Counted from the first letter of the stretch, positions 8,535 to 17,513 are shown. The stretch is 64,000 nt of DNA from Sinorhizobium fredii NGR234 (GCF_000018545.1 NC_012587.1:682001-746000); one strand, 5' to 3'. Numbers and translations are program-made. The notes: generated from the sequence alone by a model not told the origin.

Positions 8535-9872
8535 ATGAGTTTCAACGACATTCTCAGCGTCGCCATGCTGGGTGGCATGCTCGCTTTCATTTTCGTCGGC
8601 TTTCCGATCGCGTTCACGCTTCTCTTTATCGCACTTGTCTTCGGCTCGATCGGGATCGGTGTGAACATAACCTTCAGCCTCGCCTATCTACAGATTTTCG
8701 GGACGATGAAGGACGACATTCTCCCGGCGGTCCCACTCTTCATATTCATGGGTTACATGACCGAGCAGGCGGGCCTGATGAACCGATTGTTCGGCTCCAT
8801 GCGGCAAATCATGGCTCCCTTGAGCGGTTCCCTATTTCTTGCCGTGCTTCTCACGGCGACGATCTTCGCGATGGCCACGGGTATCGTGGGAGCCGCGGTG
8901 ACCGTCCTCGGCATCATGGCCGGGCCGATGATGATAAAGGCGGGCTACGATGCGAAGTTGTCAGCGGGTGCCATCGCAGCCGGTGGCACGCTCGGGATCC
9001 TCATTCCGCCGAGCGTGATGCTCGTTGTAATGGGACCGACTCTCGGAGTGCCCGTGAACCAGCTGTACGGAGCCGCGATGGCACCCGGCTTCATGCTGGC
9101 TGTTTGCTATGCGACCTACTGCGTCGCACGAAGCTATATAAATCCCCGCGTTGGTCCGATTCTACCAATCGAGGAGCGGGTAGGTAGCGCGATCGAGATC
9201 ACGCGCGAGTTTGTTGTCGGCGTTCTACCGCTGTGCCTGCTTATCGTCGCAACTCTCGGCTCCATTCTGTCCGGATTGGCCACCCCTACGGAGGCCGCGT
9301 CTTGCGGAGCGGTGGGGGCAACAATCTTGGCACTCGCTTACCGCAAGCTTAGTTTTTGGACGCTGAAGAATGCCGCAGTGGCCACGGTAGTTACCTCGAG
9401 CATGGTTCTCCTCCTCGCGGTAGCGTCGAATGTATTCGGCGCTGTTTTCACTCAACAAGGTGGAGCGGCGATCATCACGGACGTCGTCACGAGCATTCCT
9501 GTCTCGGACATGTGGAAGCTCGTCATCATTATGGTCATCATATTCGCTCTTGGTTGGCCCTTTGAGTGGCCCGCCATTGTTCTGGTGTTTCTCCCGATCT
9601 TCACGCCGATCGTCCTCCAGCTCGACTTGGGAATGACCAAGCCGGAACTCCTGCTTTGGTTCGGTGTACTTGTCGCGGTTAATCTACAGACCGCATATTT
9701 GAGTCCGCCCGTGGCGATGTCGGCATATTTCTTGAGGAACGTCGTCCCCCAGTGGAGCTTGAAATTGATCTACAGTGGGATGGGGCAGTTCATGGTGATC
9801 CAGATTGTGTTCTTAATCGCCCTGCTGATGTGGCCGTCACTAGTGCTTTGGCTTCCGTCCGTCCTTAAGTAA
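8535..9872 (+). CDS. TRAP transporter large permease (DctM family)
   Basis: 445 aa, about twelve membrane segments, end-to-end DctM. Landmarks are FPIAFTL near residue 20, VPLFIFMGYMTEQAGLMNRLF near residue 70, and GTLGILIPPSVMLVVMG near residue 155. It is the transport channel of the TRAP system. Last gene of the three-gene operon; a GC-rich hairpin follows. Confidence 0.95.
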   Translation: MSFNDILSVAMLGGMLAFIFVGFPIAFTLLFIALVFGSIGIGVNITFSLAYLQIFGTMKDDILPAVPLFIFMGYMTEQAGLMNRLFGSMRQIMAPLSGSLFLAVLLTATIFAMATGIVGAAVTVLGIMAGPMMIKAGYDAKLSAGAIAAGGTLGILIPPSVMLVVMGPTLGVPVNQLYGAAMAPGFMLAVCYATYCVARSYINPRVGPILPIEERVGSAIEITREFVVGVLPLCLLIVATLGSILSGLATPTEAASCGAVGATILALAYRKLSFWTLKNAAVATVVTSSMVLLLAVASNVFGAVFTQQGGAAIITDVVTSIPVSDMWKLVIIMVIIFALGWPFEWPAIVLVFLPIFTPIVLQLDLGMTKPELLLWFGVLVAVNLQTAYLSPPVAMSAYFLRNVVPQWSLKLIYSGMGQFMVIQIVFLIALLMWPSLVLWLPSVLK

Positions 9873-9895
9873 ACCCAGCGAGCCTACTATTGCTC

Positions 9896-9922
9896 CACCC
9901 CGCCTTGGTCAGCGGCGGGGTG
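9896..9922 (+). terminator. Hairpin after the TRAP operon
   Basis: CACCCCGCC and GGCGGGGTG form a 9-bp perfect stem with a 9-base loop, 23 bases after the dctM stop. No T-run follows, so termination efficiency is uncertain. Confidence 0.5.
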
Positions 9923-10192
9923 AGAGGTCGCGAAAGCGGAGTTCGCTACCTAAGCGCGTTGGAAGAAACAGAATCTTTGGCGCGCGGCCGATCGATCAAT
10001 TCGGCGCGTCTTTGACGTGAAAGTCAGCTTCTAAGTGGCAGGTCAGCGAGGCCGTATTGGTTTCATGCCCAGGGGAGACGGTAGCTGCCAGCCAGGATGA
10101 GCTTGTGGAGCTGTGAAAGTTTCATGCAATTCATCCAGGGCTGCTTCATCAGTTCCCCACCCGGGAAGGATCTAGGTTGCGAGCTTGGTTAG
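9923..10192. other. Intergenic region before the AraC-type regulator
   Basis: No gene, operator copy or repeat recognised. It lies between a terminator-like hairpin and a regulator start, so it probably holds only the regulator's promoter. Confidence 0.4.
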
Positions 10193-11206
10193 ATGGAGCC
10201 TCAAATGCGTCGAGGAAATCTTGCAGGTAAAGAAGACTACGTCGTCGTCGAGTGCACCGATCCGGCTGAACTCTCATCAATCCTTTCCGGCTCTGAAACG
10301 AAAGTTACTGTGAAGCCCACTGCAAGATCTGGAATCCAATTCAGGTGTGAGTACGCGGCCGCTGAGCTCTTAGGTCTGGCCCTCTGTCGCTACCAAGGAA
10401 GTGCTGTTTTCGAGCACGAGAGTGCAAATGAAAAATATCTGATTTTCCTCCCACGATATGGTTTCGCCGCAATCAATGTAAACGGCGCAAGGGTTCTGAC
10501 CTCGCCGAGGCAAGGCGCAATAGTCGCCTGCCAGCAGGCCAAGAGCCTCACCTTGTCCGGCCCAATGGAGCATCTCGTCGTAGTGGTCGACCGGGCGACG
10601 CTCTCCAGCCGTTTGATGGACATGCTGGAGGTGCCGGTGTCGGGAGGATTTGATTTCTTTCCGGAGATCGACTTAACGGCTGGACCTGGTTTGATAATTG
10701 CCCAAACGGCCGCCGCGCTCCACTCTGGGCTGGCCGCAAGCGCGGCGTTGCGCAACGCGCCGGTCGCTCGTACCAGCTTCGCCAACGCCCTGGTTGAACT
10801 GCTGCTGGAGAGCTTGCCACACCGTCATACATCGGAACTAAATCGGCGGACGTCGCCCATGCCTCGTCACGTCAAGCGGGCGGTTGAGTTTATGAGAGCG
10901 AACCTTTCGAAACCCTTGACCATTCAAGAGATCGCGCTGGCATCGGGATCCGGAATACGAAGCCTTCAAGATGGCTTTCGACGTTTCAAACAAACAACTC
11001 CGAGTTCTTATCTGCAGTATTTGAGGCTTGACGCCGTTCACCAAGAACTCTTGCAGGCTAAGTCCTCGCAAACGGTATGCGACATCGCTCGTAAATGGGG
11101 TTTCTCTCATTCCGGCCGCTTCGCCGCTGACTACCGAAAGCGTTTCGGGCAAGCACCTTCACAGACTTTGCAGTCGTCAAGTTTTCGCATCCGACCACCG
11201 GGTTAG
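10193..11206 (+). CDS. AraC family transcriptional regulator
   Basis: 337 aa. The C-terminal third (about residues 225-325) is an AraC/XylS DNA-binding domain with two helix-turn-helix units: PLTIQEIALASGSGIRSLQDGFRRF, then TVCDIARKWGFSHSGRFAADYRKRFGQAPS. The N-terminal half resembles the AraC-binding-like (PF14525) sensing domain of aromatic- and catabolite-responsive regulators. It is alone on its strand between the TRAP operon and the duplicated GntR/BKACE module. Its target could be either side; no operator-based evidence decides. Confidence 0.9.
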   Translation: MEPQMRRGNLAGKEDYVVVECTDPAELSSILSGSETKVTVKPTARSGIQFRCEYAAAELLGLALCRYQGSAVFEHESANEKYLIFLPRYGFAAINVNGARVLTSPRQGAIVACQQAKSLTLSGPMEHLVVVVDRATLSSRLMDMLEVPVSGGFDFFPEIDLTAGPGLIIAQTAAALHSGLAASAALRNAPVARTSFANALVELLLESLPHRHTSELNRRTSPMPRHVKRAVEFMRANLSKPLTIQEIALASGSGIRSLQDGFRRFKQTTPSSYLQYLRLDAVHQELLQAKSSQTVCDIARKWGFSHSGRFAADYRKRFGQAPSQTLQSSSFRIRPPG

Positions 11207-11249
11207 ATCTGAGGTCTGCGGTAGGACCGCGTAGGACAATGGGAAGCGC

Positions 11250-11480
11250 CGCCGAAACGTAGCGCCCCGTCCCATTTTGGCGGAGGTATCCGCGACAAGC
11301 ATACAGCGGAAGGAGCGAGGCGTGCCACCGACTGGTGCAGAAGCACCGTCATGCGCGGGAGGAAATAGCCGATGCAGCCGTCTCTCGAGTCAGCGGCGCG
11401 GCCCTGCTGCGGGGGACACGTTAAATGTCGACGGTAGGTTTTGCTGCCGGGCTGCTGTCCCCCTTTCAGGCAAGGCGCGA
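11250..11480 (+). pseudogene. SDR dehydrogenase remnant (C-terminal part, frameshifted)
   Basis: Successive frames of this stretch translate to pieces that line up with the SDR at 14355-15146: APRPILAEVS (APGPILTEVS there), then REAYHRLVPQ..EEIADAAV-like residues read as SEACHRLVQKHRHAREEIADAAV, then TLNVDG and, after another frame change, GFAAGLLSPF (GGFLAAGLLFPF there). This covers about residues 178-255 of a 263-residue SDR, with at least two frameshifts and no start. It precedes gntR-1, matching the SDR then GntR order of the intact copy, so it is a decayed half of a duplicated module. Confidence 0.7.
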
Positions 11481-11564
11481 AAACGAAAAATGGGTACCGG
11501 TTCGCCAACTCTGCCGCGTTTGTTTGATCGTCTATGCGACTTCCGGTTCCAGTATCTTTCCCGA

Positions 11565-11582
11565 TGGTATAACGTAATACCA
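11565..11582. promoter_or_regulatory. GntR/FadR-type operator copy 2 (gntR-1)
   Basis: TGGTATAACGTAATACCA, inverted repeat with one mismatch, about 43 bases before the GTG start of gntR-1. It differs from the other copies in the centre (ACGT instead of AGGT). The position suggests autoregulation. Confidence 0.65.
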
Positions 11583-11625
11583 TCAGTGCCACTCCGGCTG
11601 ACGTGAAAGATTGGAAGGGATGAGA

Positions 11626-12342
11626 GTGTTGGACGAGCCGAAGAAGACTCAGACGCGCCTCGAACTGGCCTTGGACTACATCACCGGGGAGATTGCCCGG
11701 GGCAATCTGAAGGCCGGCGACAAGCTTCCAAACGAGAAGGAGCTGGCCGAGCAGCTAGGCATAAGCCGTACCCCCATTCGCGAGGCGATGAAGACCCTTT
11801 CGGTGGCGGGACTCATAGACATACGGCATGGACACGGAAGCTATGTGCGAGAAGGGCCGGGCTTGCCCTCCATGCCGCTCACCCTGTTTCAGCTCTACCT
11901 TCAGGATTCCACCCCTGAAATGCTGATGGAGCTTCGGGATATCTTCGATCGCAATTGCACCGAAATCGCAGCACAACGACGAACGGAAAGGGATCTGGCA
12001 AAGATGCGGGAATGCATCGATCGCCTGAAGGCGCTAACGCAACAGCCCGGCGCCTCCCTGGACGACATGTTGAAAGCTGACCTCGATTTTCACCGTGCTG
12101 TCTACGAGGCCAGCGGCAACATACTGATCGTCACCATTGCCGAGTTCGTTCTGAACATGGTCGCGCCTTGGGTGAAGAAATCGCTGGATGTAAGCGGGCG
12201 CGTCCGCGCCGTCGAGCTGCACGAACAGATGTATGGCTCGATACGCGATCGTACGGTCGGCCAGAAAAACCGAGTGAGCGTCGAAGCAAACATGCAGCAC
12301 TTCAAGCAATCGTTGGACACGGCAACTTCTAAAGCGGGATAA
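11626..12342 (+). CDS. GntR family regulator, FadR/FCD subfamily (gntR-1)
   Basis: 238 aa from GTG at 11626. Earlier TTG (11611) and ATG (11620) codons are in frame, but the GGAAGGG at 11613-11619 overlaps or abuts them. The paralogue at 13505-14206 also begins GTG-TTG at the aligned position. Residues about 8-75 form the winged helix (recognition region ISRTPIREAMKTL); the rest is an all-helical FCD sensor with metal/ligand residues of the type DLDFHRA. The protein is nearly identical to gntR-2, including the whole DNA-binding domain. It most likely binds the 18-bp operators, one of which lies just upstream. Confidence 0.93.
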   Translation: MLDEPKKTQTRLELALDYITGEIARGNLKAGDKLPNEKELAEQLGISRTPIREAMKTLSVAGLIDIRHGHGSYVREGPGLPSMPLTLFQLYLQDSTPEMLMELRDIFDRNCTEIAAQRRTERDLAKMRECIDRLKALTQQPGASLDDMLKADLDFHRAVYEASGNILIVTIAEFVLNMVAPWVKKSLDVSGRVRAVELHEQMYGSIRDRTVGQKNRVSVEANMQHFKQSLDTATSKAG

Positions 12343-12505
12343 GAATACGCTTATATGTAAGCCCTTCTAAGGCAACCAAGGAGTGGCGGCGAATGGTGAA
12401 GTCCAAGGCGGCGGTTCATTCGCCGCTGCAAAGGGCGATCTTTTCACACGAGTCCGTCCGCGCGCTCACGAGTGGCGGGGCCGAGAAGGGGGCCAGGTAA
12501 GAAAG

Positions 12506-13387
12506 ATGTCAGCGAAGCGAAAACTGATCATTGAAGCGCGCTTGAACGAGTACATGTCGCGCTCCGCGAACCCGAACGTGCCTTTCACAGCGGAAGAGAT
12601 TGCATTGGAAGCCGCGAAAGCGCGGGAGGCCGGCGCGAGCATCGTTCATTTTCATGCGAGAGGCGCGGAGGGTGCGCCGGCCCACGGCGCAGAAGATTAT
12701 GCGAAAGCGATCACGGCGATCCGAGATGCGTGTGATTGCCTGGTCTACCCGACGCTCGGCCAGATCACGAAGGACGGTCGGGAAAGCCGCCTTGCTCATC
12801 TCGAGGTGCTTGCCAAGGATCCGGCCACGCGCCCCGACATCGCTCCCATCGACACCGGGAGTACGAATATCGACCGTTTTGATCCAGAAGCCCGCAAATT
12901 CCTTTCCGATACGATGACCTATCGAAACGACGTCGCAACCTTGAAGCTGTTTGCCAAGAGGCTGCCAGAGCTCGGCGTCAAGCCGCAATTTGTGAGCTGG
13001 ACGGTGGCCTTTACGCGAACCTTCGAGGCTCTCAGAGAGATGGGCCTCGTCGTTGATCCTGCGTACTTGATGTTCGAGCTGACCGACCAGGGCATCCTTG
13101 GAGGCCATCCTGGGACCGTCAAGGGATTGCTTGCTCACCTCGATTTCCTACCGGCGCAACCGCTCGAATGGAGCGTCTGCAACAAGATCGGCAACATCAC
13201 CGCCCCGGCAGCGGCGGCTATAGAAATGGGCGGGCACGTCTCCGTCGGCCTCGGCGACTATGGCTGGCCGGAGCTGGGCACCCCCAACAACGGCGATGTT
13301 GTCCGCCACATCGCAAATCTCGCACGGGCCATGGGCCGCGAAATTGCCGCCCCGGATGAGGCGCGGGAGATGCTTGGATTGCGGTAA
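12506..13387 (+). CDS. BKACE family beta-keto acid cleavage enzyme (DUF849), copy 1
   Basis: 293 aa from ATG 12506; an in-frame ATG at 12383 would add 41 unrelated residues. BKACE enzymes are Zn-dependent TIM barrels that react a 3-keto acid with acetyl-CoA to give acetoacetate and a new acyl-CoA. The N-terminal IIEARLNEYM (metal-binding Glu), the IVHFHAR histidine pair and the C-terminal GDYGWPE stretch are the family landmarks. It follows gntR-1 by about 160 bases. A second copy lies at 16632-17513 beside an acid-sugar kinase, so the substrate may be a 3-keto sugar acid, but BKACE specificities vary widely. Confidence 0.88.
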   Translation: MSAKRKLIIEARLNEYMSRSANPNVPFTAEEIALEAAKAREAGASIVHFHARGAEGAPAHGAEDYAKAITAIRDACDCLVYPTLGQITKDGRESRLAHLEVLAKDPATRPDIAPIDTGSTNIDRFDPEARKFLSDTMTYRNDVATLKLFAKRLPELGVKPQFVSWTVAFTRTFEALREMGLVVDPAYLMFELTDQGILGGHPGTVKGLLAHLDFLPAQPLEWSVCNKIGNITAPAAAAIEMGGHVSVGLGDYGWPELGTPNNGDVVRHIANLARAMGREIAAPDEAREMLGLR

Positions 13388-13504
13388 TGCGGCCGGCAAC
13401 CGCCGTTCGCGGCTGCAGGTGTCGCTCGCAGTCGGTGCCGCGCACAAACCTGCCAAAGGCCCCCAGGCCAAGCAGATCACGAATTCAGTGAAACGCGCCC
13501 ACTC

Positions 13505-14206
13505 TCATTCTTTATCGAGCGATTGCATGAAGTGCTGCATGTTGGCGTCGACGCTCATGCGGTTCTGCGGGCCTATCTCTTGCTTGAGAATGGCATCGTA
13601 GATCTGTTCATGGAGATCGACCGCTCTCACACGGCCGCTGACATCAAGCGATTTTCGGACCCATGGGGCGACCATGTTCAAGACGAACTCGGCTACCGTC
13701 ATAATGAGTTTATTTCCTGTGGCCTCATAGATCGCTCGATGAAAATCGAGATCAGCCTTCAACATGTCGTCCAGTGACGCGTCGGGCTGCTCCGTGAGCG
13801 CCTTCAGCCTGTCGATGCATTCACGCATCCTCGCGAGATCTTCGTCGGTGCGGCGCTGCGCGGCGAGTTCTGAGCAATTGCGGTCGAAGATGTCCCGCAG
13901 TTCCATCAGCATTTCGGGCGTCGAATCCTGAAGATACAACTGGAAAAGATTGAGGGGCAGCGCGGGAGCGCCCTTTTCCTCGCGAACATAGCTTCCGTGG
14001 CCGTGCCGAATATCGATCAAGCCTGCGACGGCGAGCGTCTTCATCGCTTCCCGAATGGGGGTACGACTAATTCCCAGCTGCTCGGCCAGGTCCTTTTCGT
14101 TCGGAAGTTTGTCGCCGGCTCTTAGATTGCCTTGGGCGATCTCCTTGGTAATGTAATCCAACGCGAACTCAACCCGCGTCTGCGGTTTCTTCTGACTGTT
14201 CAACAC
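13505..14206 (-). CDS. GntR family regulator, FadR/FCD subfamily (gntR-2)
   Basis: 233 aa from GTG at 14206 with AAAGGAAAA upstream. It is a close paralogue of gntR-1: the helix-turn-helix ISRTPIREAMKTL is identical and the FCD domain differs by scattered conservative changes. It is the downstream gene of the minus-strand pair SDR (15146-14355) then gntR-2. Two proteins with the same recognition helix should compete for or share the same operators; the FCD differences could give different effectors. Confidence 0.93.
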   Translation of the reverse strand: MLNSQKKPQTRVEFALDYITKEIAQGNLRAGDKLPNEKDLAEQLGISRTPIREAMKTLAVAGLIDIRHGHGSYVREEKGAPALPLNLFQLYLQDSTPEMLMELRDIFDRNCSELAAQRRTDEDLARMRECIDRLKALTEQPDASLDDMLKADLDFHRAIYEATGNKLIMTVAEFVLNMVAPWVRKSLDVSGRVRAVDLHEQIYDAILKQEIGPQNRMSVDANMQHFMQSLDKE

Positions 14207-14248
14207 ACAGTTTTCCTTTCAGCATCCAATCTGCACCCCCGCAGAGTC

Positions 14249-14277
14249 GGGGTGGTCGTGAGACCTTATACCACCCC
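14249..14277. promoter_or_regulatory. Hairpin with degenerate operator half-site upstream of gntR-2
   Basis: GGGGTGGT (14249-14256) and ACCACCCC (14270-14277) pair perfectly around a 13-base loop. On the minus strand the arm and loop read TGGTATAAGGTC, matching the left two thirds of the 18-bp operator; the right half has decayed. It lies 43 bases before the gntR-2 GTG, between SDR and regulator. Confidence 0.5.
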
Positions 14278-14354
14278 GGCCGGATACTCGTAAAACAAAT
14301 GTCACACGGCAGAAGAAGACCAGCGCCAAAACGCCCTGGCCAGCTTTGCGAATG

Positions 14355-15146
14355 TCACCTTTCGTCGCCGAGCTTTTTGGATGTCTTGGGATCAAACGGG
14401 AACAACAGTCCTGCGGCCAGGAAGCCGCCATCGACATTCAAAGTATGGCCCGTGATGTAGCGCGCTTCCTCGCTAGCGAGAAATACAGCGGCATCGGCAA
14501 TCTCCTCCGGCTCGCCATAGCGACGCTGTGGAACCAGACGGTGGTAGGCTTCCCTGGTCTCGATGGTGTGCATAGTACGCGAAACTTCCGTCAGAATCGG
14601 TCCGGGAGCGATTGCGTTCACATTGATGCCGTGGTCGGCCAGTTCAACGGCCATGACCTTGTTGAGCAGCTCAACGCCGGCCTTTGACGCGCCGTAAGCG
14701 GACCGACCGACGCCACCCTTTTGTCCAGACAGCGAAGCGATATTCACGATCGAACCGCTCTTGTGTTCAGCCATAGTCCGCGCGACCGCCTGGGACACCA
14801 AGAACGTGCCCGTGAGATTGATGCGAACGACCCGCTCAAACTCTTCCCTCGAACTTTCCAAAAACAGGGTTGTCGCGCCAATTCCAGCATTATTCACCAA
14901 GATGTCGATCTTGCCGAAGCGCGCGAGCGCTTGATCGACCAGACCGCTCACGTCTTCATCGACGGAGATGTCCGCACGGACGGCCAGCGCCGCGGAACCG
15001 ATTTCCTCCGCAGTGAGCTTGGCCGCTTCTTCGTCGCGGTCGCAGACCACGACTTGAGCCCCTTCGCGGGCAAAAGCAACGGCGATGGCTCTGCCGATGC
15101 CACGGGCGGCGCCCGTTACAATGGCTGTTTTCCCGTTCAAACGCAT
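14355..15146 (-). CDS. SDR family NAD(P)-dependent oxidoreductase
   Basis: 263 aa classical short-chain dehydrogenase. TGAARGIG is the dinucleotide loop (residues 11-18), NNAG near residue 86, catalytic Ser in IVNIASLSG, and YGASK near residue 154. The N-terminal D-R-D at the second strand end (VVVCDRDEE) favours NAD. The end HTLNVDGGF is typical of sugar or polyol dehydrogenases. GGGAGGTCAACT precedes the ATG. Divergent from the DUF1537 kinase across an operator-bearing promoter, it probably oxidises a hydroxyl of a sugar acid before phosphorylation. Confidence 0.92.
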   Translation of the reverse strand: MRLNGKTAIVTGAARGIGRAIAVAFAREGAQVVVCDRDEEAAKLTAEEIGSAALAVRADISVDEDVSGLVDQALARFGKIDILVNNAGIGATTLFLESSREEFERVVRINLTGTFLVSQAVARTMAEHKSGSIVNIASLSGQKGGVGRSAYGASKAGVELLNKVMAVELADHGINVNAIAPGPILTEVSRTMHTIETREAYHRLVPQRRYGEPEEIADAAVFLASEEARYITGHTLNVDGGFLAAGLLFPFDPKTSKKLGDER

Positions 15147-15179
15147 AGTTGACCTCCCAAACGGTTCCAGTTGAGTTAA

Positions 15180-15197
15180 AGGTATGAGGTATGATCT
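15180..15197. promoter_or_regulatory. GntR/FadR-type operator copy 3 (SDR / DUF1537 kinase divergent promoter)
   Basis: AGGTATGAGGTATGATCT. The first eleven bases match the consensus exactly; the right half is ATCT instead of ACC(A/T). GGTATGA occurs twice in tandem. The site is 34 bases from the SDR start and about 90 from the kinase start, so it could control both directions. Confidence 0.6.
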
Positions 15198-15283
15198 TGA
15201 CCATGTTATGATCCTTCCTTATTACTGCTGTCAAGTGGTTGTGGATGCGCGTTCATGCGGCGCGCCGCCAGGGAGGTAGCGAA

Positions 15284-16630
15284 ATGGAAGGGAAGAGGCC
15301 ACTCGTTGGCTTTTACGGTGACGATTTCACCGGTTCGTCGGAAAACCTTGCGCAGTTTCACCGCAACGGCCTGAGAACCAGGCTTTATCTGCGGGTTCCA
15401 TCGCAGGAGACGCTGGCGGAAGCAACTCGCGACCTGGATGTCGTGGGATTTGCGGGAACGGCGCGAGCACTGGATAACTCGCAGATCACAGCCGAAGTAT
15501 TTCCGGCCTTCAAAGCGCTCGGAGCGTTAGGCTGCACGTTCCTGCAGTACAAGATCTGCTCGACCTTCGATTCCGCCCCGCAGGTCGGCAACTTCGGGTT
15601 CGCCGCGGAACAGCTCGCGGGGGGCGGAGGCGAATACGACCTGGTTGTCTTGGCTGCAACGCCCGACTTCGGCCGCTACACGGCGTTTGGCAACCACTAT
15701 GCGAAATTCGGTTCCGAGATCGTGCGACTGGATCGGCATCCGAGCATGTCGAACCATCCACGTACTCCGATGAAGGAATCTGATCTCCGGCGGCACCTGG
15801 CCGACCTGTGCTCCCTCGATTTCACCAACATATTCCTGCCGGAGATCCGGGACGAAGCGACACTGTCGAAACGCCTCGAAAATTTGCTTGCCAACAGGAA
15901 GGGCGTTGTTTTCGACGGCGTGGACAATCGCGATCTCGACAATATTGCCAGCGCGCTTTGGGAGCATCACAAAAAACGGCCGGTTTTCGCGATAGCGGCC
16001 CAGGGTCTTGCTCAGGCACTCGGCAAGCAACTGGCGAAACACAAGAATCCGCTCGATCTTCTCGACGTAGGAACGACCATCGCACCCGCGTCCAACCTGC
16101 TGGTGCTGTCGGGCAGCTGCGCCATTCAGACGGGCCGCCAGATCGACGCTGCGGTTCAGGCGGGCTGGGCGGCGCTTGAGCTCAATCCGCTCGAGCTTAC
16201 CGACGGTCGGGCGGTCGCACGCAAAATCGAACTCGTCAAACCGCAGATCATGGCCCACCTCGCCAATGAGCGGCCGACGATCGTCTACACCGCACGGGGT
16301 CACGCAATGGACCGCGACAGGTTCGAGGACATTCCGCCCCAGCTCATTGGCGAAGCCTATGCCAATCTCATGGTCGCGGCCAGAAGGGAGACGGATGTCC
16401 AGCGGGTGGTCCTAGCCGGGGGCGATAGTTCGAGCTACGCGGTCCGGCAGAGCGCGGCGGAGTCGCTGACGATCAAGGTCTTCGATCGGGTTCAGCACGG
16501 TCATCTTTGCGAGCTGATGGGCGGGGGATTGGACGGGCTCGAAGTTCTCCTCAAAGGAGGTCAGGTCGGCGACGACGACTATTTCATGCGCGTGCTTCAC
16601 GGCACCGAGAAGCAGCACGTGGAGGCTTAG
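15284..16630 (+). CDS. Four-carbon acid sugar kinase family protein (DUF1537; OtnK/OiaK type)
   Basis: 448 aa from ATG 15284 with GGGAGGTAGCGAA before it; an earlier in-frame start at 15239 has no ribosome site. GFYGDDFTGSSENL near the N-terminus is the hallmark acid-sugar-binding motif of DUF1537 kinases, and the C-terminal GGDSSSYA is the nucleotide-binding glycine/serine loop. These enzymes phosphorylate oxidised acid sugars (3-oxo-tetronates, 2-keto-tetronates, 3-oxo-isoapionate) with ATP. The BKACE gene starts one base after its stop. With the ApnO-like and RuBisCO-like genes in this window, a 3-oxo-isoapionate-type substrate is the leading guess. Confidence 0.9.
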   Translation: MEGKRPLVGFYGDDFTGSSENLAQFHRNGLRTRLYLRVPSQETLAEATRDLDVVGFAGTARALDNSQITAEVFPAFKALGALGCTFLQYKICSTFDSAPQVGNFGFAAEQLAGGGGEYDLVVLAATPDFGRYTAFGNHYAKFGSEIVRLDRHPSMSNHPRTPMKESDLRRHLADLCSLDFTNIFLPEIRDEATLSKRLENLLANRKGVVFDGVDNRDLDNIASALWEHHKKRPVFAIAAQGLAQALGKQLAKHKNPLDLLDVGTTIAPASNLLVLSGSCAIQTGRQIDAAVQAGWAALELNPLELTDGRAVARKIELVKPQIMAHLANERPTIVYTARGHAMDRDRFEDIPPQLIGEAYANLMVAARRETDVQRVVLAGGDSSSYAVRQSAAESLTIKVFDRVQHGHLCELMGGGLDGLEVLLKGGQVGDDDYFMRVLHGTEKQHVEA

Positions 16631-16631
16631 G

Positions 16632-17513
16632 ATGAAGAAGCTTATACTTGAGGCGCGCATCAACGAGTATGCAATGCGCGACCACAATAGGAACGTTCCT
16701 TGGACCTCCGACGAGATTGCGGAGACCGCAGCTAGGGTGCGTGAAGAAGGCGCGTCGATCCTGCACTTCCACGCGCGAACGGTCGACGGCCAGCCATGGA
16801 ATACGTTCGAAGCTTACGATGATATCATTCGTAAGGTGAAGGCTAAGTCGGACATTCTCATCCTTCCCACGCTCGGCTTCATCTCGAACGATGCCGATGC
16901 CCGTAACCGGATTGATAATGTGGTTCGGCTTGCGCAAGACCCGATAACGAAGCCGGATATCGCACCCATCGATACCGGAAGCGCCAATCTCGAGACCTTC
17001 GACCGCGAAAGCGGCAACGTTTCCTTTGCCGAGCGTATCTACGTCAACACAACCGACTCGCTCGTGCATTATGCTCGCGAACTAAAGCAGGCAGGCGTGA
17101 AGCCCAAGATGGTAAGCTGGTCCGTCGGCTTTACCAGGCGGGCGCTCATGCTGATGGACATGGGATTAATCGATGAACCGGGCTACATGCTGTTTCACAT
17201 GACGGACGGCAAGACGATTACCGGTCATCCCGGAACCCGGCAGGGGCTCGAGGCACATTTGATGTTCTTGCCGCCAGACCGACGGATTGAATGGACGGCA
17301 AACGTGCTGGGCGGCAACCTGCTCGCACTCGCAGATACCATTGCCACACGGGGCGGCCACCTAGCCATGGGTATCGGCGACTATCCTTATCCCGAGCTCG
17401 ACTATCCTTCAAACGAAGTTTTGATCCGCGAGACTGTTCGGGTCATTCGGGCAGCGGGAAGGGAGCCAGCTACTCCAGAGGAGGTCCGTCAAATGCTTGA
17501 TCTGAGTAACTAA
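16632..17513 (+). CDS. BKACE family beta-keto acid cleavage enzyme (DUF849), copy 2
   Basis: 293 aa. Same landmarks as the copy at 12506-13387: ILEARINEYAM with the metal-binding Glu, ILHFHAR histidine pair, and GIGDYPYPE near the C-terminus. The two copies are clearly homologous over the full length but well diverged, so this is an older duplication than that of the GntR genes. Tight coupling to the DUF1537 kinase (1-base gap) implies both act on one pathway. The kinase product in tetronate/apionate pathways is a 3-oxo acid, the class of compound BKACE cleaves. Confidence 0.88.
   Translation: MKKLILEARINEYAMRDHNRNVPWTSDEIAETAARVREEGASILHFHARTVDGQPWNTFEAYDDIIRKVKAKSDILILPTLGFISNDADARNRIDNVVRLAQDPITKPDIAPIDTGSANLETFDRESGNVSFAERIYVNTTDSLVHYARELKQAGVKPKMVSWSVGFTRRALMLMDMGLIDEPGYMLFHMTDGKTITGHPGTRQGLEAHLMFLPPDRRIEWTANVLGGNLLALADTIATRGGHLAMGIGDYPYPELDYPSNEVLIRETVRVIRAAGREPATPEEVRQMLDLSN

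Noticed and set aside
9923..10192. Insertion-sequence remnant before the AraC gene
   Set aside because: Some short stretches looked IS-like, but I found no terminal inverted repeats or transposase fragment.
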